9,148 nucleotides of DNA. Source: CAZBRS01 sp964494475. GTDB taxonomy: Bacteria > Myxococcota_A > UBA9042 > CAZBRS01. Below the pieces are notes generated by a model. The model searched no databases and was not told where the DNA came from. It worked only from the letters and a program-made list of their open reading frames with translations. Made by a program: the position numbers and the translations under genes. Each line of letters begins with the position of its first letter. The stretch's first letter is position 1. This document shows positions 1 to 6,420 of the stretch, piece by piece. Location of the stretch: the NCBI GenBank assembly GCA_964494475.1, contig CAZBRS010000109.1, positions 1 through 9,148 of the forward strand, written 5' to 3'.

Positions 1-2580
1 GCTGCCGTCGTTGCAGTCGAAGGTGGCGTTGGCCGGGCCCGACGAGCCGCCGCCCGTGGTCGACGCGGTGGCGGAGCTGGTGCAGGTCGCGGGCAGCGTC
101 ACGGTCGTCGTCGCGGCCGTGCCGAAGCCGTCGTTGTCGGCGTCGACCCAGCACGACAGGTTGCCGTCGCAGTTCTCGTCGACGTCGTTCGAGGTGGTCT
201 CGGTCGCGTTCGGGCGGATGGCGCCGTCGGCGTCGTTGCAGTCGCCGTTGCCGTTGGGGCACACCGCGGGCTGGGTGGCGGCCACGGTCATGCTCGCGTC
301 GCACCAGCCGTCGACGTCGTCGTCGCAGCCCTCGTCGACCGTGGTGGGGCCGGCGTTGCAGTTGTCGTCGAGGTCGTTGCAGATCTCGGTCTCGCCGGGG
401 TTCACGTCGGCGTCGGCGTCGTCGCAGTCTTCGGTCTGGCCCGCGCAGGCGTCGGCGCAGGCGAAGGCCGCGGTGTCGAAGCAGGCGCCGTCGCCGTCGA
501 GGTCGCAGTCGCAGGCGTCGCCGAACGCGTCGGCGTCACCGTTCGTCTGCAGGGGGTTGCTCTTGGCGGGGCAGTTGTCCAGGTCCCACTTGACCACCGT
601 GTCCGGATCGCACTCGGTCTGCGTGCAGAAGTCGTCGTAGACCGTGCACTTCGAGTCGCCGTCGGGGTCGCAGTCGAAGGGCAGCATCACGGGGCCGGAC
701 GGGTCGAGGATGATGCCGTTGGCGACGCCGTCGGCGTCGCCCCACTCGCCGTCCTTCAGGGAGATCTGGTACGACGTGCTGCCGACCGTGAAGAGTACGT
801 GGTTATCGAGGGTGACGTCCTGCCATCCGAGCAGCGGCAGGTACTTGAAGAGCTTCATGCCCGCCGTGAAGGGCCCGGGCAGCTCGACGAGCACGAGGGC
901 CGTGTCGCCGGGATTCGGGACGGCGAGGGCGATCGCCGCGAAGCCGTAGGGAGCCGCGGCCGAAGCCGGCAGGCCGCTCGGCAGTTGGTCGGCGTCGTAC
1001 ACGTAGGCGTCGAGGAGCGTGGCGCCGGGTGCGAGGACGGTCCAGGTGCCCTCGGAGGACGGCACCGACACCGTGCTGGCCGTACCTGCCGCGACGAACT
1101 GCACCGGGGCGGTGAGCTCGTGCCAGCCGCCGGCCCCGTTGGCCCAGCGGGCCGTGAACACGACCGTCTCGGCCGCGGTGTCGGCGACGTACACGATGGC
1201 CTCGCCGTTCGCGTCGGTCACCGCCTTGCCCGGCGTGGCCGCCGGGTAGATTACGTACGCCGTGCCGCTGGCCTCGGTGACGAAGACCTCGTAGCCGGGC
1301 TGGACGGCCCCGGAGGGGTCGACGAGGCGCACGACCACGACCCCCTGGCTGCCCGAGCCGTCGGGGTTGATCGACACCGTTGCGGGCGCGTGCAGCTCGG
1401 AGTTCGCGGCCAGGGGGCCCGGGGTCAGGTCGCAGGCATCGCCTGCGCCGTCGGTGTCGGTGTCGCCCTGGGTCGGGTTGACGGCGTTGGGGCAGTTGTC
1501 GGGGCCCTGAACCGTGGCGTACGTGTCACAACCGGACCACCAGCTGTCGCCCTCGGGGTCGGAGCAGGCGGCGCAGGCCGCCGCCGTCCAGGCGTTGCGA
1601 TCGTCGTCGCAGGCGTCGTTGGCGGCGCCCGCGGCGCACTCGGTCTTGCCGTCGCCGTCGTTGTCGACCTCGTTGGCCGGCAACGAGCCGTTGCAGTCGT
1701 CGTCGAGGGCGTTGCAGGCCTCGACCTGCGTGCCGGGCTCGATGTCGGGGGTGCAGACGATCTTGCCGCCTTCGCAGTTCTTGGTGCCGTCCGAGCATAC
1801 GCCCGGCTCGCCGCTGGCGCACGCTGCGCCGCCGCCCGGGTTGAGCTCGTCGACGCCGTCGACGCAGTTGTCGTCGACGCCGTTGCACAGCTCGGTGGCG
1901 CCGGGGTACACGTCGATGTCGTCGTCGTCGCAGTCGGTCACGTCGTAGGTGCCGCCGGTGCGGCAGCCGGTCTCGACGCAGAGGTCGGACTTTTCGGTGC
2001 ACCACGCGTCGCCGTCGAAGTTGCACGTGCGGCAGTCGACGTAGGTCAGGAAGGCGTGATCGGAGCCGGCGACCGGCGTCCACGTCCCCGAGTTGTCCCA
2101 GAAGCGCCCGCCGTCGGCGTACAGGTCGGAGGCCGAGTAGGTGCTCCAGCTGTAGTCGAGGCCCGAGGTCGCCGCGCTGCCCAGCACGATCGCGTAGACC
2201 GTGCCGACGGTGACGTCGAGGGAGAAGCCGGGGACCTGGATCCAGCCGGCCGCTGCGCCGGGCACGCTGGCCGGGGTCACGACGACGGGCCCCGCGACCA
2301 CGGTGCTGGTGGGCACGCCGCCGACGGTGGAGTGGAGGGCCACGACCAGCGGCTCGACCGCGTCGCCGTTCCTAATGACGTTCACGTTGACCTGCGACAG
2401 GTGCCCCGTATAGCCCGCCTTGAACGTCTGGGCCAGCGGGTGCCCGACGCCCACGTAGTCGCCGCCGTCGGCCGACGCCTGGCCCTCGTCCTGGACGGGG
2501 CAGGAGAAGACCGTGGCGCTCGCGGTCGCAGGGGTCAGGAACAGCGCGGCCAGGACGGCGAGGGTCATGTTCGGGCGCAT
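1..2580 (-). CDS. Secreted Asp/Cys-rich repeat protein with MopE-type metal-binding motifs and thrombospondin-3-like repeats (C-terminus outside window)
   Basis: The frame read leftward from the ATG at 2580 has no stop to base 1, giving at least 860 residues. Residues 1-22 form a signal peptide with a likely cut after ATASA. Residues about 30-180 look like a beta-sandwich ending in a Cys-rich patch. Asp/Cys motifs of the MopE type (DCDDxDxxxxPGATExCNGxDDNC) lie near residues 215-246, 287-300, 716-745 and 778-805, and a partial one sits at the window edge (852-860). Thrombospondin-3-like DNCPxxxNPxQxDxDxDxxGDACD repeats lie near 360-384 and 668-695. Residues about 398-475 resemble an invasin/Big-type Ig domain. 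Family knowledge: such motifs bind calcium or other metals in exported proteins; the substrate is unknown. The start is supported by GGAGG four bases upstream; Met5 is the alternative start but sits 16 bases from it. The long plus-strand open frame opposite is a codon-bias shadow. Confidence 0.88.
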   Translation of the reverse strand, partial: MRPNMTLAVLAALFLTPATASATVFSCPVQDEGQASADGGDYVGVGHPLAQTFKAGYTGHLSQVNVNVIRNGDAVEPLVVALHSTVGGVPTSTVVAGPVVVTPASVPGAAAGWIQVPGFSLDVTVGTVYAIVLGSAATSGLDYSWSTYSASDLYADGGRFWDNSGTWTPVAGSDHAFLTYVDCRTCNFDGDAWCTEKSDLCVETGCRTGGTYDVTDCDDDDIDVYPGATELCNGVDDNCVDGVDELNPGGGAACASGEPGVCSDGTKNCEGGKIVCTPDIEPGTQVEACNALDDDCNGSLPANEVDNDGDGKTECAAGAANDACDDDRNAWTAAACAACSDPEGDSWWSGCDTYATVQGPDNCPNAVNPTQGDTDTDGAGDACDLTPGPLAANSELHAPATVSINPDGSGSQGVVVVRLVDPSGAVQPGYEVFVTEASGTAYVIYPAATPGKAVTDANGEAIVYVADTAAETVVFTARWANGAGGWHELTAPVQFVAAGTASTVSVPSSEGTWTVLAPGATLLDAYVYDADQLPSGLPASAAAPYGFAAIALAVPNPGDTALVLVELPGPFTAGMKLFKYLPLLGWQDVTLDNHVLFTVGSTSYQISLKDGEWGDADGVANGIILDPSGPVMLPFDCDPDGDSKCTVYDDFCTQTECDPDTVVKWDLDNCPAKSNPLQTNGDADAFGDACDCDLDGDGACFDTAAFACADACAGQTEDCDDADADVNPGETEICNDLDDNCNAGPTTVDEGCDDDVDGWCDASMTVAATQPAVCPNGNGDCNDADGAIRPNATETTSNDVDENCDGNLSCWVDADNDGFGTAATTTVTLPATCTSSATASTTGGGSSGPANATFDCNDGS

Positions 2581-2617
2581 ACGGCCTCCGTAGCAGCGGA
2601 TGAGACGAGTTGCGAGG

Positions 2618-2647
2618 AATCTAGCACCTCGGCGCGCCCCCGATCAA
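2618..2647 (-). promoter_or_regulatory. Candidate sigma-70 promoter for the secreted repeat protein
   Basis: Read on the minus strand, TTGATC (2647-2642) is followed after 18 bases by TAGATT (2623-2618). Transcription would start about 30 bases upstream of the ATG at 2580. This is a match by eye only; the AT-rich -10 stands out in very GC-rich DNA. Confidence 0.45.
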
Positions 2648-2688
2648 TGCCGAAGTGCGGCGCGACGGGTCCCCCGGCCGGTGCTCGC

Positions 2689-2717
2689 TTGCCGGAATCG
2701 ACGCGACACCGTATCCT
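2689..2717 (+). promoter_or_regulatory. Candidate sigma-70 promoter for rsmA-trmFO
   Basis: TTGCCG (2689-2694) and TATCCT (2712-2717) are separated by exactly 17 bases. The expected transcription start near 2724 leaves a leader of about 20 bases before the GTG at 2744. A transcript starting here cannot use any of the upstream in-frame starts, so the promoter supports the short form of RsmA. Confidence 0.5.
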
Positions 2718-2743
2718 GCGGACGCTTTCCAGGGGGCGAGCGC

Positions 2744-3559
2744 GTGAAGAAGAGCCTGGGCCAGAATTTCCTGGTCGATCCGAACGTGATCCGCAAGATC
2801 GTGCGTTCCGGCGAGCTCGAGCCCGGCGACCTGGTGCTGGAGGTCGGCGGCGGCGGCGGAGCGCTGACGGCGCCGCTCCTCGAGACGGGCGCGCGGGTCA
2901 TCGTGCTCGAGACCGACCGCGAGTGGGTCGAGGTGCTGGGCGCCACGCTGGGGCACGAGCCCCGGCTGACCGTCGTGCACGCCGACGCCACCAAGGTCGA
3001 CTTCGCCGACGTGCTGCCGGCAGGGGAGCGCCTGGTGGTGTTCGGCAACCTGCCGTACAACCGGGCCGTCGACATCCTCATGCGCCTGGTGCTCGAGTGC
3101 CGGGCCGTGCGCCGCATGGTGCTCATGTTCCAGAAGGAGGTGGCCGACCGCATGACGGCGCCGTCGGGGTCGCGTACCTACGGAGGCCTGCCCGTCAAGC
3201 TGTGGCCGGTGGCGACGGTCGAGCGCCTGTTCGACGTGTCGTCAGGGTGCTTCCGACCGCGGCCCAAGGTGACCTCGACCATCGTGCGGGTAACGCCGCG
3301 CGAGGTGCCCCTGCTGGCGGGCGACGATCTGAAGCGGTACTTCCGGCTGGTGCAGGCGGCCTTCACCCACCGCCGCAAGACCCTGACCAACAGCCTCGAG
3401 CGGGCCTGGCCCGAGATGGAAGAGCCCGCGCGGGCCGAACTGGAGGCTCGCGGGTTGCTCGCGAACCTGCGACCCGAGCAGTTGGACCCCGAGTTCTACC
3501 GCGCGGTCCTCGAGCGCGCGAACCGCGAGGGCGCCGCTGACGAGGGGACGACGCCATGA
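2744..3559 (+). CDS. rsmA: 16S rRNA adenine-N6,N6-dimethyltransferase RsmA (KsgA)
   Basis: Transfers four methyl groups from S-adenosylmethionine to the two adjacent adenines in the 3'-terminal helix of 16S rRNA (A1518/A1519 in E. coli numbering), a late step in 30S assembly. The 271 residues match the usual family length. The N-terminus reads KKSLGQNFLVDPNVI, followed by SAM motif I (VLEVGGGGGALT), the acidic VLETDRE motif II, the catalytic motif FGNLPYN, then MFQKEVADRM, FRPRPKVTSTIVR and AAFTHRRKTLTNSL, all characteristic of RsmA. Motif I has Gly where most members have Pro (GPG). The GTG at 2744 is chosen because AGGGGG lies seven bases upstream and homology begins at once; the open frame extends back to 2600 but those residues match nothing. 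The stop overlaps the start of trmFO by four bases (ATGA), implying coupled translation. Confidence 0.96.
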   Translation: MKKSLGQNFLVDPNVIRKIVRSGELEPGDLVLEVGGGGGALTAPLLETGARVIVLETDREWVEVLGATLGHEPRLTVVHADATKVDFADVLPAGERLVVFGNLPYNRAVDILMRLVLECRAVRRMVLMFQKEVADRMTAPSGSRTYGGLPVKLWPVATVERLFDVSSGCFRPRPKVTSTIVRVTPREVPLLAGDDLKRYFRLVQAAFTHRRKTLTNSLERAWPEMEEPARAELEARGLLANLRPEQLDPEFYRAVLERANREGAADEGTTP

Positions 3560-4869
3560 CGACGGTCGCGGTGGTGGGTGCCGGCCTGGCGGGGTGCGAG
3601 GCCGCGGCCTTGCTGGCAGGCCGGGGCGTGCGCGTGCGGCTGTACGAGCAGAAGCCGGACGCCCGCAGCCCGGCCCACGTGGCCGACACCTTCGCCGAGC
3701 TGGTGTGCTCGAACACCTTCCGCTCCGACGAGCTCGACACGGGCCCCGGCATCCTGAAGGCCGAGCTGCGCCGCGCGGGCTCGCTGGTGGTGGTCGCCGC
3801 CGACGCCACGCGCGTGCCGGGGGGCTCGGCGCTGGCGGTCGATCGAGTGCGCTTCTCCGAGCTGATCACGGGGCAGGTGACCGTCCTGCCGGGCGTCGAG
3901 ATCGTCCATCGGCAGATCGCAGCGCTGGCCGAACTGGACGAGGAACACGTGATCCTGGCCACCGGGCCGCTCACGGCCGACGCGCTGGCCGCCGACCTGG
4001 GCGCGCGGGTGGGGCAGGGGCACCTGGCCTTCTACGACGCCATCGCGCCCATCGTCGACGGCGACAGCCTCGATCTCGGCCGCGTGTTCTTCGCCTCCCG
4101 CTACGGCAAGGGCGAACCCGACGCCTACGCCAACTGTCCGATGAACGAAGCCGAGTACCACGCCTTCGTGGCCGCGCTGACCGAGGCCGACCAGCTCACG
4201 CCCCGCGCCTTCGAGGACGAGCGCTACTTCGACGGCTGCCAGCCGGTCGAGCAGATCGCCAAGGGCGGCGTCGAATCGCTGGCCCACGGTCCCATGCGGC
4301 CGGTCGGTCTCACGCCCCCCGACGGCTCGCGGCCCTACGCGGTGGTGCAGCTCCGGCGCGAAGACGCCGCGGGGCGCGCCTTCAACCTGGTGGGCTTCCA
4401 GACGCGCCTGCGGCACCCCGACCAGGTGCGCCTCTTCCGCACCATCCCCGGGCTCGAGAACGTGCGCTTCCTGCGCCTCGGCTCCATTCACCGCAACACC
4501 TTCGTCGACCACCCGGCGGTCGCCGACGCCGATCTGCGCCTGAAGGCCGAGCCCCGCGTGCGCCTGGCGGGCCAGATCACGGGAGTAGAGGGCTACATCG
4601 AGTCGACGGCGTCCGGGTACCTCGCGGCCGCGGCGCTGCTCGCCGAACTGCAGGGCCGGCCTTTCGTTCCGCCGCCCGGCACCACGGCCCTGGGCGGCCT
4701 GTACCGCCACGTGACCACCCCCACGAAGCGCTTCCAGCCGACGAACGCGCACCTCGGCCTGCTCGACGCCATCCCCTGGAGGCGCGGCGTGAAGAAGCCC
4801 CAGCGCCGGTTGGAGTATGGCGACCGGGCCCTCGTCGCGTTCGAAGAGTGGATTACGACGCAAGGATGA
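3556..4869 (+). CDS. trmFO: Folate-dependent tRNA (uracil-54-C5)-methyltransferase TrmFO
   Basis: FAD-dependent enzyme that makes ribothymidine at position 54 of the tRNA T-loop, using methylenetetrahydrofolate as carbon donor. The 437-residue length is typical. The N-terminus is a Rossmann dinucleotide-binding motif (VAVVGAGLAGCEAA, residues 4-17). ELVCSNTFRSDE carries Cys51, and FDGCQPVEQIAKGG carries Cys228; these match the two functional cysteines described in Bacillus TrmFO. GSIHRNTFVDHP, AGQITGVEGYIES and FQPTNAHLGLLD are family signatures towards the C-terminus. The ATG lies inside the rsmA stop (ATGA), with GAGGGG eight bases upstream. No truncation or frameshift is seen. It is the second and last gene of the operon. 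Confidence 0.97.
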   Translation: MTTVAVVGAGLAGCEAAALLAGRGVRVRLYEQKPDARSPAHVADTFAELVCSNTFRSDELDTGPGILKAELRRAGSLVVVAADATRVPGGSALAVDRVRFSELITGQVTVLPGVEIVHRQIAALAELDEEHVILATGPLTADALAADLGARVGQGHLAFYDAIAPIVDGDSLDLGRVFFASRYGKGEPDAYANCPMNEAEYHAFVAALTEADQLTPRAFEDERYFDGCQPVEQIAKGGVESLAHGPMRPVGLTPPDGSRPYAVVQLRREDAAGRAFNLVGFQTRLRHPDQVRLFRTIPGLENVRFLRLGSIHRNTFVDHPAVADADLRLKAEPRVRLAGQITGVEGYIESTASGYLAAAALLAELQGRPFVPPPGTTALGGLYRHVTTPTKRFQPTNAHLGLLDAIPWRRGVKKPQRRLEYGDRALVAFEEWITTQG

Positions 4870-4895
4870 GCGGGCGGGAGGCCCCATCCTTGCGT
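4858..4895 (+). terminator. Hairpin at the trmFO stop codon, probable operon end
   Basis: A perfect 10-base inverted repeat, ACGCAAGGAT (4858-4867) and ATCCTTGCGT (4886-4895), encloses an 18-base GC-rich loop in which GGG and CCC can extend the stem. The left arm covers the last trmFO codons and the first base of its TGA (4867-4869). No T-run follows, so it is not a textbook intrinsic terminator. It may act as a Rho-assisted terminator or 3'-end stabiliser. Confidence 0.5.
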
Positions 4896-5009
4896 TCCGA
4901 ACGTGGACCCGTCGTATTCGGTCGCGGAAGTCGCGGCATGGCTGGTTTCCGTTCGAGTGCAGTCCGAGCATGGGCGTGGGCGAGGCGGCGTGCATCACCG
5001 GCGTGACGC
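4896..5009. other. Intergenic stretch between trmFO and the DUF4160 remnant
   Basis: No convincing gene on either strand. Open frames run through here only as extensions of shadows of trmFO. The missing N-terminal part of the DUF4160-like gene would be expected here but is not recognisable in any of the three plus frames. Confidence 0.5.
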
Positions 5010-5230
5010 GTGAGAAGACTACCGGACCTCGTCGGCGACCACCCCCCGCACTACCACGTGCAATATAGCGAGCATCGGGCCACGATGGACATCCAGACGT
5101 TGAACGTCATGGTCGGGGGACTGCCCGCGCGCGCGCGGTCTGGTTGAGGAATGGGCCGAGATGCATCGCGTAGAACTGCTGGCCATAGGCGGAAGCGCCG
5201 GGCGCCAACCGAAGCCAAACCGGCGCCCAG
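5010..5230 (+). pseudogene. Decayed DUF4160-family gene (two frameshifts, N-terminus missing)
   Basis: Three frames in succession give one DUF4160-like protein. The first (5031-5137) contains DHPPHYHVQYSEHRATMDIQ, matching the family hallmark DHxPPHFHxxYGEYxAxIDI. The second (5140-5184) reads LVEEWAEMHRVELLA, matching the family LVxEWxxLHxxELL. The third, from 5187, reads RKRRAPTEAKPAP, similar to the basic, Pro-rich tail. The first break falls in a CGCGCGCGCGCG tract (5126-5137): restoring one lost CG gives LPARARGLVEEW with the family's exact spacing. The second, at 5184-5188, fits loss of one base where the family has a Trp codon. The roughly 15 N-terminal residues are not found. Family knowledge: small proteins of unknown function, often beside DUF2442 and suspected to belong to toxin-antitoxin pairs. 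Confidence 0.72.
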
Positions 5231-5302
5231 CTCGAGCAGGAAGCGCGTGATGTGGCGCTCGAGGGCATTCTCGATGGCGCGCTCGTGGGCGTTGTTGCCG
5301 CT
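5189..5302 (-). pseudogene. Fragment of a DUF1016/YhcG-type PDDEXK nuclease
   Basis: Minus-strand translation gives ERAIENALERHITRFLLELG and then AGLASVG. This closely resembles the block at the start of the C-terminal nuclease domain of DUF1016 (YhcG-type) proteins, where ERxLExALxxxxxxFLLELGxGFAFVGRQ is typical. Neither the upstream DUF1016 domain nor the downstream catalytic part (FYIDLLFYH-like) is present; the frame stops resembling the family after GAR (about 5196). It lies directly downstream of the XRE gene on the same strand and overlaps the tail of the DUF4160 remnant on the other. The identification rests on about 30 residues, so the family is likely but the boundaries are rough. 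Confidence 0.6.
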
Positions 5303-5331
5303 GGATCTGGACGATGTCGTGAGTCGGGACG

Positions 5332-5802
5332 CTACGGATGGGCGGCGGCCTGGACGTCTTCCTCGGGTTCCCGGCGCGCCACCGGCTCGTCGAAGCGGCT
5401 CAGCATGTGGACCTTCAGCGTGTCCAGGATGCGGCTGGCCCGATCGACGGTGATGCCGTGGTACTCGTTGCGCTCGTCCCGCGAGACCTGCGACTCGTGC
5501 ACGCCCAGCACCTCGGCGAGTTGGCGCTGCGTGAGCCCGGTCGCGATGCGGAGCGCCACCAGGGTTTGGCCCAGGCCGTGGAGGTTGGTCAGTTCACCGA
5601 GCTCGCCACGGCGCAAGCGTTCGTAGCTCGCGACCTCCTCGGCCAGTTGCTCGTGGAAGGACCGCATCGGATCGAGCGCGCGTTGCACCTCGTCGGCCGC
5701 GAGCTTCATCTCCTCGAGCCGCGCCTTGTACTGCGCCATGCGCTCGCGCTCCTCGTCGAGCCTGCGGACGGCTTCCCGGTATTCCGTCTCGTTGCGAATC
5801 AT
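5332..5802 (-). CDS. XRE-family helix-turn-helix protein with N-terminal coiled coil, antitoxin-like
   Basis: 156 residues, acting in the cytoplasm as a probable DNA-binding repressor. Residues 7-65 are charged and heptad-like (EYREAVRRLDEERERMAQYK...), suggesting a coiled coil for dimerisation or partner binding. Residues about 78-130 form a Cro/C1-type HTH: LVALRIATGLTQRQLAEVLG is helices 1-2 and VHESQVSRDERNEYHGI carries the recognition helix. The tail from 135 is acidic and Ala-rich. The ATG has GGAGG six bases upstream and overlaps the stop of the upstream gene by four bases (ATGA), so the two are translated together. Inference: it represses the shared promoter near 6392-6420 and may neutralise the nucleotidyltransferase-like partner, as in toxin-first modules. 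It could instead be a plain regulator. Confidence 0.85.
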   Translation of the reverse strand: MIRNETEYREAVRRLDEERERMAQYKARLEEMKLAADEVQRALDPMRSFHEQLAEEVASYERLRRGELGELTNLHGLGQTLVALRIATGLTQRQLAEVLGVHESQVSRDERNEYHGITVDRASRILDTLKVHMLSRFDEPVARREPEEDVQAAAHP

Positions 5803-6355
5803 GGCTGGCCTCCCTTCATGAGCTTCACGATGCCCCGCGGCTGCCCGTCACGGCGCGACAGGCGAAAGGCCGATGGAAACTCCAACTCGTTCCCGAATCG
5901 ATCGCGGATGCCGCACGGCTGGCCAAAGTGCGGGTACAACTCCACGCGGTACTGGTGCCACATCGGCAACTGCCGCTTCGGGTAGCCCCGGAACGGCCGC
6001 CGCGACGCCGGGTCCCAGGTCCAGACCTTGAACGGATCGAGCAGGTTCAGCTTCTGCGCCAGGCGCCCGCTCGCCAACTCCATCAAGTCGCACAGGAAAT
6101 ACCCGTCGATGTCGTTCGGATGATCCTTGTCCTCGACGAACGAGCCGTCGACGAACACGTCGTCAACGCCAGCCTGCCAGAGCTGCGAAACGAGCACCTC
6201 GAGGTTGTCGACCAGGTGCGCGCGCCAGGGTCGATCCCAGTCGGGTAAGCTGGGCCGGGCCCGACCACGAACGCCGACGCTCGCAGGTCCGCGAACGTCA
6301 TCCCGTAGTCTCCGGGCGGTAGCAGCCCGTCCGCCGTGAACGCTGATAGCGGCAT
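5799..6355 (-). pseudogene. Nucleotidyltransferase-fold protein, DUF6932-like, split by a one-base frameshift
   Basis: The real start is the ATG at 6355, with AAGGAG five bases upstream; it opens MPLSAFTADGLLPPGDYGMT, the usual N-terminus of this family. The frame is lost at CCC (6254-6252): adding one C gives ...VVGPGPSLPDWDRPWR and a continuous protein of 185 residues ending at 5799. The second frame carries DVFVDGSFVEDKDHPNDIDGYF-type residues, a Gly-Ser followed by an Asp-x-Asp pair, the metal-binding pattern of pol-beta-type nucleotidyltransferases. KVWTWDPASRRPFRGYPK and WHQYRVELYPHFGQ follow. I recall such proteins as DUF6932; their substrate is not known to me. The other possible start of the downstream frame (TTG at 6371) yields an Arg-rich N-terminus unlike the family. 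A sequencing or assembly error at the C-run would make the gene intact. Confidence 0.75.
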
Positions 6356-6391
6356 CGCCTCTCCTTGCCAACGAGGGCCGTTGCTATCGAC

Positions 6392-6420
6392 AAAATAGTC
6401 TTGCTTTACTGACGTGTCAA
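6392..6420 (-). promoter_or_regulatory. Near-consensus sigma-70 promoter of the nucleotidyltransferase-XRE operon
   Basis: On the minus strand TTGACA (6420-6415) and TATTTT (6397-6392) are separated by exactly 17 bases. The start codon at 6355 lies about 30 bases beyond the expected transcription start. A small palindrome, TGAC-AC-GTCA (6419-6410), overlaps the -35 box, and GAC-AAAATA-GTC (6389-6400) overlaps the -10. Either could be an operator for the XRE protein; this is inference. Confidence 0.7.

Noticed and set aside
300..440. GTCGTCGTCGCAG-type repeats as a possible CRISPR or microsatellite
   Set aside because: They are not regularly spaced with unique spacers; they are the reverse complement of Asp/Cys codons in the MopE-type motifs.
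2600..2743. N-terminal extension of RsmA by 48 residues to the ATG at 2600
   Set aside because: The extension matches nothing in the family, lies upstream of the best promoter, and the GTG at 2744 has a strong ribosome-binding site and starts at the conserved KKSLGQNF block.
3496..4998. 500-codon minus-strand open frame opposite trmFO
   Set aside because: Shadow of trmFO caused by GC-rich third positions; the composition is Arg/Gly/Val/His-rich with no recognisable motif, while the plus strand encodes a complete TrmFO.
5338..5985. 215-codon plus-strand open frame across the XRE and nucleotidyltransferase genes
   Set aside because: Antisense shadow; the HTH and nucleotidyltransferase motifs are on the minus strand with good ribosome-binding sites.
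5332..6355. The two-gene operon as a certain toxin-antitoxin system
   Set aside because: Gene order, overlap and promoter fit, but no toxicity is known to me for the DUF6932-like family and its gene is broken here, so it is reported only as a candidate.
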